Shown here: positions 50,817 to 59,728 of the stretch, piece by piece
Layout: the number at the start of each line of letters is the position of its first letter
Numbering within the stretch: position 1 is the stretch's first letter
NCBI RefSeq assembly: GCF_017592475.1
Contig: NZ_JAGFNP010000002.1
Location: forward strand, 1 to 64,000
Direction: 5' to 3'
DNA from: Glycomyces niveus
GTDB taxonomy: Bacteria; Actinomycetota; Actinomycetes; Mycobacteriales; Micromonosporaceae
Length of the DNA stretch: 64,000 nt
Translations under genes and position numbers: made by a program
The notes under the pieces: generated by a model
What the model was told of the DNA's origin: nothing
What the model saw: the letters and a program-made list of their open reading frames with translations, nothing else
Database searches by the model: none

Positions 50817-51764
50817 ATGACCATGCGACGACGCACCCTCCTGAGCCTCGGCCTCGCCGGCACCGCCGCCGCCGGAGCCTCCGCGCTCGGCATCGGCCAG
50901 GCCCTCGCGGGCCCGCGGCCCGGCCACGGCCGGCCCCGCCAAGCCGCGCCGACCGATCCGTTCGCGGTCGGCGTGCGCGAGTTCCAGTGGAACCGCGGCG
51001 ACCGCCGCCTCACCACGCGCATCTTCTACCCCGCCACCGGCGCCGCGGGCGGCGGACCGGTCCGGGACGCGCCGCTCGCTGACGGGGTCTTCCCCGTCTG
51101 CGAGTTCAGCCACGGCCTCGGCGGCAGCCCCGAGAGCTACGGGGCGCTCGTGCTCCCGCTGGCCGAAGCCGGGTTCATCGTCCCCGCGCCGGTCTTCCCG
51201 ACCACCTCGGGCGGCACCGAGGGCAACGTGGGCGACGTCTACAACGGCAACCAGTCGAAGGACGTCTCCGAGGTCATCACGCGGACGCTCGCGCTGAACG
51301 ACACGGCCGGCGACCCGTTCGCCGGCCGCATGGCCGTCGATGCGGGCGTCGGCGCCGCCGGGCACTCCTTGGGCGGCATGACGACCCACGGCCTGCTCTC
51401 CGCGTGGCCCGACCCGCGGATCACCGCCGCGGTGCCGTTCGCGTGCATCGACATGGGCGACCCGTCCCCGAACGTGAAGGCGAAGGTCCTGTTCGTGCAC
51501 GGCGACCAGGACACGCTCACGCACTTCGACCTGGCGCGCCAGGCCTACGCGGAGCTGCCGGCGCCGAAGGCGTTCATGACGCACACGGGCGTGGGCCACC
51601 ACGAGTACATCTGGGGCGGCCCCAACGCGGGCGCCACGCTGGAGACCTATCTGGACTGGATGCGGTGGGGCCTGTACGGCGACACCGCCGCCCGCGACCG
51701 CCTCGCCGACGACGCCGCCGTCCCGGGCGTCGTCTGGGAGGCCGACCTCGGCGTCAGGGGATGA
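50817..51764 (+). CDS. Tat-exported alpha/beta hydrolase (PAF-acetylhydrolase/chlorophyllase-like)
   Basis: 315 aa. Tat-type signal MRRRTLLSLGLAGTAAAGASALG, cleaved near residue 33. Alpha/beta hydrolase with oxyanion region FSHGLGGSPESY, nucleophile GHSLGG, acidic HGDQD and histidine GVGHHEY. Likely an esterase on a small or polymer-bound ester; substrate not deducible. ATG 50817 follows GAGGAG; ATG 50823 is also possible. Directly followed by a LacI-family gene that may control the strong operator-bearing promoter upstream. Confidence 0.87.
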   Translation: MTMRRRTLLSLGLAGTAAAGASALGIGQALAGPRPGHGRPRQAAPTDPFAVGVREFQWNRGDRRLTTRIFYPATGAAGGGPVRDAPLADGVFPVCEFSHGLGGSPESYGALVLPLAEAGFIVPAPVFPTTSGGTEGNVGDVYNGNQSKDVSEVITRTLALNDTAGDPFAGRMAVDAGVGAAGHSLGGMTTHGLLSAWPDPRITAAVPFACIDMGDPSPNVKAKVLFVHGDQDTLTHFDLARQAYAELPAPKAFMTHTGVGHHEYIWGGPNAGATLETYLDWMRWGLYGDTAARDRLADDAAVPGVVWEADLGVRG

Positions 51765-51943
51765 GCGGGGAGGAGCGTGTGACAGCGTGGCCGCACGCCG
51801 CCGCCGCACCCCGGCCTCCGTCGCCTGACCAGCGTCCGCGCCCGCCGGGCCCGCATCCACTGCGGGCCCGGCGGGCGCGTCATGGTCGAATTGAGCACCG
51901 CCGATCGAGCACCGGCACGGCGAGTGGAGCGAAAGGGAATGCA

Positions 51944-52930
51944 GTGGCCAAACGGGTGACGATCCTCGACGTCGCAGCGGAGGCGGGGGTCTCGCGGCAG
52001 ACCGTCACCCGCGCGATGAACGACATGGGGGACATCAGCGACGCGACCCGCCGCAAGGTCCTGGCCGCCGCCGAACGCCTCGGATACCGCCCCAGCCGGT
52101 TCGCCCGCAACCTCGTCACCAGGCAGAAGACCCACGCGCTCGGCCTGGTCGTGGCCTCGTTCCGCAACCCCTACTTCACCGAGCTCGCCGGAGACCTGGT
52201 CGAAGCGGCCGCCGAACGAGGCTGGCAGGTCGTCATGGCCTCCTCCGGCACCGAAGCGGAGGCGATCAACCTGCTGTCGAACCAGGTCGACGTCGTGATA
52301 GGGCACTTCACCGGTCCGGACGAGGAGCTGCTGGCCGTGGCCAAGGGCCTGCCGGTGGTCCGACTGGAGACCCCGAGCGCGCTCCCCGGCGTCCACTCGG
52401 TCGAAATCGACCTCAGATCCGGTGTGGTGGAAGCGATTCGCACCCTCCGCGAGCGCGGCGCGCGCCGGTTCGGGATGGTCGACTCCTCGTACTCGGAGGA
52501 GATCGGCGGCGTCTACGGTCCCTCGCCGCGCCGCGGCTGGTTCGAGGAGGAGGTCGGCGACCAGCTCACCGCCGTCGTCCGCGGTGAAGAGTCGATCTCC
52601 GGCGGCGGCAGGGCCTTCGCCCGGCTCATGGAGCGCCACCCGGACACCGACGCCGTGCTCATGTTCAACGACCTCATGGCCCTCGGCGCGGTCCAGAGCG
52701 CCCACGCGCTCGGCATCGACGTCCCCGGCAGCGTGCGGATCGTCGGTGTCGACGGCCTGGCGCTCGGCGAGGCGGTCGACCCGCCGCTGACCTCGATCGC
52801 GATGGACCGCAAGGGGCTCACCGCGCACACCCTCGACATCGTGGAGGCGCTGGCCGCCGCCGACTTTGCGCGGCTCGACTCGATCAACCGGGTCGTGGCG
52901 TCCAAGATGCTCTGGCGACAGTCGGCTTAG
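51944..52930 (+). CDS. LacI-family regulator
   Basis: 328 aa from GTG 51944 (AAAGGG upstream). Helix-turn-helix TILDVAAEAGVSRQTVTRAMN (6-26), hinge GYRPSRFARNLVTR, then ligand domain with HFTGPDEELLAVAKG and VGVDGLALGEAVDPPLTSI. Lies after the hydrolase gene on the same strand. Candidate regulator of the 50612-50640 promoter. The coding end overlaps the end of the next convergent gene. Confidence 0.92.
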   Translation: MAKRVTILDVAAEAGVSRQTVTRAMNDMGDISDATRRKVLAAAERLGYRPSRFARNLVTRQKTHALGLVVASFRNPYFTELAGDLVEAAAERGWQVVMASSGTEAEAINLLSNQVDVVIGHFTGPDEELLAVAKGLPVVRLETPSALPGVHSVEIDLRSGVVEAIRTLRERGARRFGMVDSSYSEEIGGVYGPSPRRGWFEEEVGDQLTAVVRGEESISGGGRAFARLMERHPDTDAVLMFNDLMALGAVQSAHALGIDVPGSVRIVGVDGLALGEAVDPPLTSIAMDRKGLTAHTLDIVEALAAADFARLDSINRVVASKMLWRQSA

Positions 52931-53619
52931 CTGCTCGGCTCCCAGGGCACCTCGGCGCTGAACGCGGTGCCGAGCAGCCGCACGAAGTTCCAGAGGTCGT
53001 CGTCCGCCGCGTCGCGGCCGTCGAGCAGGAAGCGGGCCGGCGGGAAGGCGCGGCCGGCGCGCAGCTGCGCGATCTCGACGAGGTTGGCGCGCTCGGCGAC
53101 CGGGTCGGCGCTCGCGTCCATGGCGGACAGTGCGGCGCGGAGCGCGGGCTGGAAGGTGCCCTCCTCCCAGAGGCCGTCGATCTCGTCGAGCTCGATCGTG
53201 ATGAACCTCCCGGGCGCGGCGGCCACGGCCTGCCGCAGCATCGCCGCGTGACCGTCAAGGGGCCCTTCGGCTTCGAAGAGCCGGTTGAGTGCGGGCACGG
53301 CGGCGTCGAGCTGCGCGAGCGCCCGCTCCTTGGCGACGAGCGGCGCGACCGCCTCGACGACCTCGTCCTCGTCCTCCTCGTCCGTCTCGACGAAGTCGCC
53401 GGTGGCCTCATCGAACTCGTAGAACACGGCGTCGGGGTCGGCCTCGATCACGATCGTCTGGGTCCTGATGTCCGCGGCGCGGAACAGCGCGAGCCACAGG
53501 AGCGGGACGCAGCGGGCGTCGCACGCGACGACGTGCGTGGACGGCTCGAAGTCGGCCACCGTCGTCGAGGGGTAGAGGGATTCGGCGTCGGTGGTGCACA
53601 GGTACGAGGAGTTCGGCAT
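52927..53619 (-). CDS. Protein of unknown function with an acidic segment
   Basis: 230 aa, soluble, no signal. I do not recognise the family. It opens MPNSSYLCTTDAESLYPST, a start I associate with uncharacterised actinobacterial proteins, and has an acidic run (TDEEDEDEVVEAV) around residues 78-90. C-terminal half is helical and Ala/Leu-rich. Convergent with the LacI gene (4-bp overlap) and divergent from the GH39-like gene; no functional link is evident. Confidence 0.75.
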   Translation of the reverse strand: MPNSSYLCTTDAESLYPSTTVADFEPSTHVVACDARCVPLLWLALFRAADIRTQTIVIEADPDAVFYEFDEATGDFVETDEEDEDEVVEAVAPLVAKERALAQLDAAVPALNRLFEAEGPLDGHAAMLRQAVAAAPGRFITIELDEIDGLWEEGTFQPALRAALSAMDASADPVAERANLVEIAQLRAGRAFPPARFLLDGRDAADDDLWNFVRLLGTAFSAEVPWEPSS

Positions 53620-53678
53620 GGCCGGAGCCTATCCGGCCCCGCCGACACCGCCCGCGCTCCACATCGTCCTCGCACGGG

Positions 53679-53740
53679 TTGACCGAATATCGACATCTGT
53701 CTATGGTATGTGGATCGAAACGTTCGGTCGAAACATCGAA
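53679..53740 (+). promoter_or_regulatory. Promoter and TCGAAAC repeats of the GH39-like gene
   Basis: TTGACC (53679-53684), 17-nt spacer, TATGGT (53702-53707). Downstream CGAAACGTTCG (53716-53726) is an imperfect relative of the CGAAA-N-TTTCG operator, and TCGAAAC occurs twice (53715-53721, 53728-53734). Leader of about 130 nt to the start codon. Confidence 0.6.
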
Positions 53741-53846
53741 TGAATCGGTGCGCGGCACCCTCGGTCCCCGCCCGCGCCCGCCGCGACCGCGGCGCCTCCC
53801 GGCTTCGGCCACCCCATCCGAGAAACCTCACCGACCTGGAGCATCC

Positions 53847-55649
53847 ATGAGACTGAGAGCGCTCACAGTCCGAGGCCGCGGCGCCGCCGCGGTCCTCCTC
53901 GCCTTCCTGATGGTCTTGTCCGCCCAGCTCCTCGCCCCGCAGGCGGCGCAGGCGCAGAGCGGGCTCACCGTGAACCTCGCCTCCGACGCCGGCCCCTCGA
54001 CCGGGGTCGGGCTCGGCTTCCTCTACGGCGTCAACGCGGACGGCTCCCAGCCGCCCGCCTCACTCCTCGACCCCCTGCGCATGAACGCCTTCCGCGGCGG
54101 CGGCCACGTCTCCCGCGGCTGGATCCAGGACGGGTACCGCAACGGCCAGGCGACCCAGGCCGTGCTCGCCTCGATCACGTCCCAGGCGCGGCGGTTCACC
54201 GCCGCCCCCTACAACGCCCAGTACCAGGCGATCCTCAGCGACATGTACGGCGCGTACGGCGGCCAGCCCGCGAACACCATGTACCCCTGCGACAACGGCA
54301 ACTGCTCGAACTGGGTGACCTTCCTCGAGACCGTCGTCGCGCAGCTGCGCGACACCGGCCTGCCGATCACCTACGACATCTGGAACGAGCCCGACATCGA
54401 CATCTTCTGGACGCGCGGGGTCAACAGCCCCCAGTACTTCCAGATGTGGGACACCGCGGTCCGCACCATTCAGCGCGTCGACCCCGACGCCGAGATCGTC
54501 GGCCCGTCCTTCGCGTACACTCCCGACCGCCGCCCCGAGCAGTGGCGCACGTTCCTCTCGCACGTCAAGGCCGCCGGCACGCTGCCCGACATGATCGCCA
54601 ACCACACCCTCGGCAACGTCGACGACCCGGTGGCCGTGGGCGACGCGACGCTCGCCGCGCTCTCCGCACAGGGCATCCCGGCGCTGCCGCTGTCCGCCAA
54701 CGAGTACCAGCCCCAGAACATGCAGACCGCCAACGTCACCGCGTGGTACCTGGCGCGGTTCGCGCAGTCCGACTACGACAACGCGATCCGCGGCAACTGG
54801 TTCTGCTGCCTCACTCCGAACCTGACCGGGCTGCTGACCCAGTCCGGCGGCACCTGGCAGCCCACCGGCAACTGGTGGGTGATGAAGTCCTACGCGGACA
54901 TGACCGGGCGGCTGGTCCAGACCTCCGGCCAGGTGAACGGCACCGCGATCTCGGCCGCCAAGGACGAGGCCGCCCGCCGGGCGGTGGCCGTGCTGGGGAA
55001 CATCAACGGCGCCACCGGGTCCACTTCGGTCACCTTCAACGGGCTGGCCTCGGTGCCGTGGCTGACCGAGGGCGGGAACGTCCACGTCACGGTCAACCGC
55101 ATCCCGGAGGCGGCCCCGCTCGCCGCGCCGCAGGTCGTCTACAGCCAGGATGTGAGCGCCGCGAACGGCTCGATCACCGTGCCGGTCAACATCCAGAACG
55201 CCCGCGACGCGTACTCGGTCTACCTCACCCCGGCCACCGGCGGCGGGGGCGAGGACACCGGGCAGCTCCGCTCGGCCGCGTCCAACCGCTGCCTGGACGT
55301 GCCGAACTCAGCCACGACCAACGGGACCCGCCTCCAGATCTGGGACTGCCACACCGGCGCCAATCAGCAGTGGACGCTGAGCGCGAGCGGTGAACTGTCC
55401 GTCTACAGCGGAGCGTCGCGGCGCTGCCTCGACGCCTACGAGAACCAGACCACCGCCGGCACGCCGGTGATCATCTGGTCCTGCCACGGCGGCACGAACC
55501 AGCGCTGGACCCTCCAGTCCGACGGCACCGTCAGGAACGCCCTGTCGGGCCTGTGCCTGGACGTCTCGGGAGCCGCTACGGCCAACGGCACGCAGGCGGT
55601 GCTGTGGACCTGCCACGGCGGATCCAACCAGCGGTGGTCGCTCGGCTGA
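53847..55649 (+). CDS. Secreted clan-A (GH39-like) glycosidase with C-terminal ricin-type lectin domain
   Basis: 600 aa, exported. Signal peptide 1-36 (AVLLAFLMVLSAQLLAPQAAQAQ). TIM-barrel domain with acid/base motif TYDIWNEPDID and a second Glu in SANEYQ, placing it in clan GH-A near GH39; specificity is open (xylosidase, galactosidase or arabinosidase). Ricin beta-trefoil about 470-600 with three QxW-type repeats. ATG 53847 chosen on TGGAGC and signal peptide. Its lectin start is almost identical to that of the beta-helix protein at the left edge of the window. Confidence 0.85.
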   Translation: MRLRALTVRGRGAAAVLLAFLMVLSAQLLAPQAAQAQSGLTVNLASDAGPSTGVGLGFLYGVNADGSQPPASLLDPLRMNAFRGGGHVSRGWIQDGYRNGQATQAVLASITSQARRFTAAPYNAQYQAILSDMYGAYGGQPANTMYPCDNGNCSNWVTFLETVVAQLRDTGLPITYDIWNEPDIDIFWTRGVNSPQYFQMWDTAVRTIQRVDPDAEIVGPSFAYTPDRRPEQWRTFLSHVKAAGTLPDMIANHTLGNVDDPVAVGDATLAALSAQGIPALPLSANEYQPQNMQTANVTAWYLARFAQSDYDNAIRGNWFCCLTPNLTGLLTQSGGTWQPTGNWWVMKSYADMTGRLVQTSGQVNGTAISAAKDEAARRAVAVLGNINGATGSTSVTFNGLASVPWLTEGGNVHVTVNRIPEAAPLAAPQVVYSQDVSAANGSITVPVNIQNARDAYSVYLTPATGGGGEDTGQLRSAASNRCLDVPNSATTNGTRLQIWDCHTGANQQWTLSASGELSVYSGASRRCLDAYENQTTAGTPVIIWSCHGGTNQRWTLQSDGTVRNALSGLCLDVSGAATANGTQAVLWTCHGGSNQRWSLG

Positions 55650-55657
55650 CCAGGCGT

Positions 55658-55691
55658 CCCGCCCGCCCGCGCGGTTCAGCGGGCGGGCGGG
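55658..55691. terminator. Bidirectional terminator between GH39-like and LacI genes
   Basis: 13-bp stem CCCGCCCGCCCGC / GCGGGCGGGCGGG (55658-55670, 55679-55691). The right arm overlaps the last codons and stop codon of the minus-strand LacI gene. Confidence 0.7.
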
Positions 55692-56719
55692 GCCGTACTG
55701 GTGCGCAGGACGAACTCGGTGGCGATCTCGACGCGGCGCCTGGGCGGGACCCGCCCGGCCGCGAGCTCGAGGAGCATCCGCGCGGCGGTCTCGGCCATGT
55801 CATGGAGCGGCTGGCGGATCGAGGTGAGCGGCGGGATGTTCCACTCGGCCATCGGGAGGTCGTCGAAGCCGACGACGCTCAGGTCCTCGGGGATGCGGAC
55901 ACCGGCCTCGGCGGCGGCCTGGTAGACGCCGAGGGCCTCGCCGTCGTTGCACGCGAAGATCGCGGTGGGCGGGTCAGGCAGGCGCAGGAGGTCGCGGGTG
56001 AACTTGCGGCCGTCCTCTATCTGGAAGTCGCCCACGCGCACCAGCTCGGGGTCGACCGGGACGCCGGCCAGGTCCATGGCGGCGCGGTAGCCGTCGAGCC
56101 GGGCCCGGCCCGCGAGTACCTTCTCCGGCCCGGTGATGACCGCGATGCGGCGGTGCCCCAGTTCGAGCAGGTGCCTCGTGGCCTCCAGGCCGCCGTTCCA
56201 GTTGCTGGTGCCCACGGACGGGTCGTCGTGGTCGGGCTCGCCCGTCGGATCGACCGCGACGATCGGGATCTCCCTGGCGCGCAAGCGCTCCCGCTGGTCG
56301 GGGGTGACGCCGCAGAAGACGGGGATGACGCCGACGGGGCGGCGCGCCAGGACGTCCTCGACCCAGCCGCGGCCGGGGGTGTGGCTGCCGCCGAGCTCGG
56401 AGACCACGATGCCCAGGCCGTTCGCGCGCGCGACCGCGCTGACGCCGTTGATGACCTCGACCGGGTAGAGGCCGCGGATCTCGTGGAAGACGACCTCGAT
56501 GAGCGGCGCGGGACGCGAAGCCTTCTTCTGACGGCGGTAGCCGTGGCGGCGGATGAGCGTCTCGACCAGTTCCCGGGTCTCGGGCGCGACGTCGAGCCGC
56601 CCGTTCACGACCTTGGAGACCGTGGCCACCGAGACGCCCGCGTGTTCGGCGAGCTGCGCGATCGTGAACGGTTCGCCTTGCGGCGCGGGGTCGGCGGCGG
56701 CGTCGGGGGAGGAGTCCAT
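55676..56719 (-). CDS. LacI-family regulator, candidate xylan-regulon repressor
   Basis: 347 aa. Polar N-terminal extension (1-16), helix-turn-helix FTIAQLAEHAGVSVATVSKVVNGRLDV (18-44), and ligand domain with EIRGLYPVEVINGVSAVARANG, similar to XylR-like LacI proteins of actinomycetes. It is divergent from the lectin/GH43 xylosidase unit, whose upstream region carries the perfect CGAAA-A-TTTCG operator, so it is the best candidate to bind the same palindrome at the other hemicellulose units. Confidence 0.9.
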   Translation of the reverse strand: MDSSPDAAADPAPQGEPFTIAQLAEHAGVSVATVSKVVNGRLDVAPETRELVETLIRRHGYRRQKKASRPAPLIEVVFHEIRGLYPVEVINGVSAVARANGLGIVVSELGGSHTPGRGWVEDVLARRPVGVIPVFCGVTPDQRERLRAREIPIVAVDPTGEPDHDDPSVGTSNWNGGLEATRHLLELGHRRIAVITGPEKVLAGRARLDGYRAAMDLAGVPVDPELVRVGDFQIEDGRKFTRDLLRLPDPPTAIFACNDGEALGVYQAAAEAGVRIPEDLSVVGFDDLPMAEWNIPPLTSIRQPLHDMAETAARMLLELAAGRVPPRRRVEIATEFVLRTSTAPPAR

Positions 56720-56775
56720 TCGAGGATTCTAGCGGCGGTCGTGCCGGACGGTCCGGGTCGATGTGCCGCGCCGAC

Positions 56776-56842
56776 TTGACAGGGATCGATGCTTATCGAT
56801 AACTTGTAATCGGAAATTTCGATACCTCAATCGAAAATTTCG
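56776..56842 (+). promoter_or_regulatory. Promoter and operators of the lectin/GH43 xylosidase unit
   Basis: TTGACA (56776-56781), 18-nt spacer, TAACTT (56800-56805). The spacer holds ATCGAT-GCTT-ATCGAT (56785-56800). Downstream are GAAATTTC (56813-56820, inside CGGAAATTTCG) and the perfect CGAAAATTTCG (56832-56842), just before the ribosome site AAGGAG. Confidence 0.75.
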
Positions 56843-56857
56843 GATCAAGGAGTCCCG

Positions 56858-57463
56858 ATGCAACCGGCACCTGACATCGCCCTCCTCTCCCGGTGGGCCC
56901 GTGCCCTCGGAGCGGTGGCGGCCGCGGTCGTGCTCGCCACGGCCGCACTGATCGGCCTCGCCGCCGACCGCGCCGAGGCCCAGCCGACCGCCAGCGACTG
57001 GTACACCGTCCAGTCCCGCCACTCCGGCCTCGTCCTCGACATCCAGGGCGCCTCCACGGCGACCGGCGCGATCCTCACCCAGTACACGAACTGGGAGGGC
57101 ACCAACCAGCAGTTCCGCTTCATCGACCTCGGCACCGGCTACCACAAGATCCAGGTCCGGGGCTCCGGGCTGGTGCTCGACGTGTGGAACGCCAGCACCG
57201 CCGACGGCGCGACGGTCGCCCAGTACACCGGCACGGGCGGCGCCAACCAGCAGTGGAAGGTCACCAGGGATGCGGCCGGGTACTACTCGATCGTCAACCG
57301 CCACTCCGGCAAAGCCCTCGACGTCCACAACTGGTCCACTAGCGCGGGCGCGCCGATCGTGCAGTACGCCCCCACCGGCGCGGCCAACCAGCAGTGGACG
57401 CTCACCCCCGTCGGCGTCACCTGCGGCGCCGACACCGTCCTCGCCGACATCGGCGGGGCCTGA
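56858..57463 (+). CDS. Secreted stand-alone ricin-type lectin (CBM13)
   Basis: 201 aa. Signal peptide about 1-42 (ALGAVAAAVVLATAALIGLA ... AEA) and one complete beta-trefoil domain about 47-190 with three NQQW/NQQF repeats (EGTNQQFRF, GGANQQWKV, AANQQWTL), closer to the RICIN_2 type than to the CLDV-type lectins fused to enzymes here. No catalytic module; presumably binds xylan or another polysaccharide near the cell. Co-transcribed with the GH43 xylosidase 89 nt downstream. Confidence 0.85.
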   Translation: MQPAPDIALLSRWARALGAVAAAVVLATAALIGLAADRAEAQPTASDWYTVQSRHSGLVLDIQGASTATGAILTQYTNWEGTNQQFRFIDLGTGYHKIQVRGSGLVLDVWNASTADGATVAQYTGTGGANQQWKVTRDAAGYYSIVNRHSGKALDVHNWSTSAGAPIVQYAPTGAANQQWTLTPVGVTCGADTVLADIGGA

Positions 57464-57552
57464 GCCCGATCCCCCATGGGGCGGTCGGTGCCATCGAGCG
57501 ATACCGAACCGACCGCCCCTCCCCGACCTCGAGGAAAACCCGGAGCACCACC

Positions 57553-59178
57553 GTGAACTGGATCGAACACGCACTCCGCCACTCGTCCGACCGCCGCCGC
57601 CTGCTCATCGCGGGCGCGGGACTAGCCGCCGGAGCCGCAGCCGCCGTGTACGCCCCCTACGCCCTCGGCCAGGCCGAGGCGCAGCAGACCTCCTTCACGA
57701 ACCCCGTGGTGTGGCAGGACTTCGCCGACGTCGAGGTCATCCGCGTCGGCGCGGACTTCTACATGACCGCCTCGACCATGCACTACTCGCCCGGGGCCCC
57801 CGTGCTCCACTCGCGGGACCTCGTCAACTGGGAGTTCATCGGCCACTCCGTGCCCCGGCTCGACTTCGGCGCCAAGTACGACCTCAGCGGCGGCCGCGGC
57901 TACGTGCGCGGCATCTGGGCCTCGACGCTCGCATACCGCCCCAGCGAGTCCCGCTACTACTGGCTCGGCCAGATCGACTTCGCCCGGTCCTACATGTACA
58001 CCGCCACGAACCCGGCCGGGCCCTGGACGCAGCACGCGCAGCTCTCCCGCGCGTACTACGACGCCGGCATGCTCATCGACACCGACAACACCATGTACGT
58101 GGCGTACGGCAACACCCAGATCTCGGTCGCCCAGCTCTCCGCCGACGGGAAGACCGAGGTCCGCAACCAGCAGGTCTTCTCGACGCCGTCGAACATCGGC
58201 ACCCTCGAAGGCGCCCGCTTCTACAAGATCAACGGCAACTACTACATCTTCCTCACCCGCCCCGCGAACGGCCAGTACATCCTCAAAGCCTCGTCCCCTT
58301 GGGGCCCTTACACACTCCGGCAGGTCCTGCTCGACATGCGCGGCCCCATCGCCGGCGGCGGCGTCCCGCACCAGGGCGGCCTCGTCTCGACCCCCGGCGG
58401 CGCCTGGTACTACATGGCCTTCGTCGACGCCTACCCCGGCGGCCGCATGCCCGCCCTCGCCCCGATCACCTGGACCTCGGACGGCTTGCCGCAGGTCACC
58501 ACCGTCAACGGCGCCTGGGGCCAGACCTACCCGTTCCCGAACCTCACCCCGCACCCGGTGCCCCCGATGACCGGCGCCGACACCTTCACCTCGGCGACCC
58601 TCGCCGCCAAATGGGAGTGGAACCACAACCCCGACAACACGAAGTGGACCACCGGGAACGGCCTGCGCCTCCAGACCGCCACGGTCACCAACGACCTCTA
58701 CAACGCCCGCAACACCATCACCCACCGCATCCCCGGTCCCACCTCGACGGCCACCGTGGAGATCGACCCGTCCGCGATGGCCAACGGCGACCGCGCCGGC
58801 CTCGCCATGCTCCGCGACGCCTCCGCCTGGATCGGCCTGCGCCGCGAGAACGGCGTCACCCGCCTGTCCATGACCGACGGCCTCACCATGGACGGCTCCT
58901 GGAACACCACCGGCACCGGCACCGAACGCGCCCGCGCCGACCTGTGCGGCACCCGCGTCTGGCTGCGCGTCAAGGCCGACATCCGGCCAGGCTCCGGCCG
59001 CCAGGCGGTCTTCTCCTACAGCGAGGACGGCTCGAACTTCGTCCCGCTCGGCCCCGCGTTCACCCTCAACAGCAACTGGACCTTCTTCATGGGCTACCGC
59101 TTCGCCGTCTTCAACCACGCCACCCAGGCGCTCGGCGGCGCGATCACCGTGCGGCGCTTCGAAGTCGCCACGCCCTGA
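57553..59178 (+). CDS. Tat-exported GH43 beta-xylosidase/arabinofuranosidase with C-terminal beta-sandwich
   Basis: 541 aa from GTG 57553 (GGAG 7 nt upstream). Signal SSDRRRLLIAGAGLAAGAAAA is Tat-like, cleaved near residue 44. GH43 propeller about 47-345 with base D59 (WQDFADVEV), GRGYVRGIWAST, DAGMLIDTD and acid TLEGARFYK. C-terminal jelly-roll about 350-541 as in GH43_12-type xylosidases (WEWNHNPDNTKW, GSGRQAVFSYSEDG). Partner of the preceding free lectin; together a xylan-degradation unit under the divergent LacI regulator. Confidence 0.9.
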   Translation: MNWIEHALRHSSDRRRLLIAGAGLAAGAAAAVYAPYALGQAEAQQTSFTNPVVWQDFADVEVIRVGADFYMTASTMHYSPGAPVLHSRDLVNWEFIGHSVPRLDFGAKYDLSGGRGYVRGIWASTLAYRPSESRYYWLGQIDFARSYMYTATNPAGPWTQHAQLSRAYYDAGMLIDTDNTMYVAYGNTQISVAQLSADGKTEVRNQQVFSTPSNIGTLEGARFYKINGNYYIFLTRPANGQYILKASSPWGPYTLRQVLLDMRGPIAGGGVPHQGGLVSTPGGAWYYMAFVDAYPGGRMPALAPITWTSDGLPQVTTVNGAWGQTYPFPNLTPHPVPPMTGADTFTSATLAAKWEWNHNPDNTKWTTGNGLRLQTATVTNDLYNARNTITHRIPGPTSTATVEIDPSAMANGDRAGLAMLRDASAWIGLRRENGVTRLSMTDGLTMDGSWNTTGTGTERARADLCGTRVWLRVKADIRPGSGRQAVFSYSEDGSNFVPLGPAFTLNSNWTFFMGYRFAVFNHATQALGGAITVRRFEVATP

Positions 59179-59183
59179 CCGGC

Positions 59184-59216
59184 GGGCCCCGCGGCGGTCT
59201 GACCGCCGCGGGGCCC
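59184..59216. terminator. Bidirectional terminator with 16-bp arms
   Basis: GGGCCCCGCGGCGGTC (59184-59199) and GACCGCCGCGGGGCCC (59201-59216), separated by one base so the effective loop uses the inner bases. Lies between the convergent GH43 and RidA genes, beginning 6 nt after the GH43 stop codon. Confidence 0.85.
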
Positions 59217-59222
59217 GGCCGG

Positions 59223-59624
59223 CTACGCCACCGCGGTGCCCTCGAGCTCGACCATCTGGCCCGGGAGGGCCAGGCGCGTAACGCCGAGCATCGTCGACGC
59301 GGGCGCGGCCCCGGCCGCGCCGAGGCGCGCGGCCAGCACGCCGTAATGCGGGAACAGCCCGTCGACGTCCGTCGTGTAGACGTTGAGCCGCACCAGGTTC
59401 GCGAGCGACATGCCCGCCGCGCCGAGCACGCCCTCGAGGTTGTCGAGCGCGAGCGCCAGCTGCGCGCCCATGTCGCCCTCGTGCTGCGGCTTGCCGTCGG
59501 CGTCCATCGCGGTCTGCCCCGAGCAGTACAGGGTCCGGGACGCCCCGGTCACCAGCTCGCCCTGGTTGAACCCCAGCTCGAGCGACCACTCCACCGGGTT
59601 GACCGCGGTTCGTTCCATCGCCAC
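59223..59624 (-). CDS. RidA-family (YjgF/YER057c/UK114) protein
   Basis: 133 aa, cytoplasmic trimeric enamine/imine deaminase fold. Characteristic strands: TLYCSGQTAMDADGKP, QLALALDNLEGVLGAAGMSLANLVRLNVYTTDV, PASTMLGVTRLALPGQMVELEGTAVA. The usual active-site Arg near 105 is replaced by Met/Leu (STMLGVTRL), suggesting a subgroup outside classical RidA. GTG 59624 (GGAG 5 nt upstream) or ATG 59618. Divergent from the WYL regulator. Confidence 0.85.
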   Translation of the reverse strand: MAMERTAVNPVEWSLELGFNQGELVTGASRTLYCSGQTAMDADGKPQHEGDMGAQLALALDNLEGVLGAAGMSLANLVRLNVYTTDVDGLFPHYGVLAARLGAAGAAPASTMLGVTRLALPGQMVELEGTAVA

Positions 59625-59728
59625 ATCGGCTCCATTCCATGAAGTGCGGCGGCACCTTGCCGCCGCGGAACCGAGCCTCCCAAGGAATCACGACATCCTG
59701 TGTCAGGTATTCCCACTAGAATTCCGGC

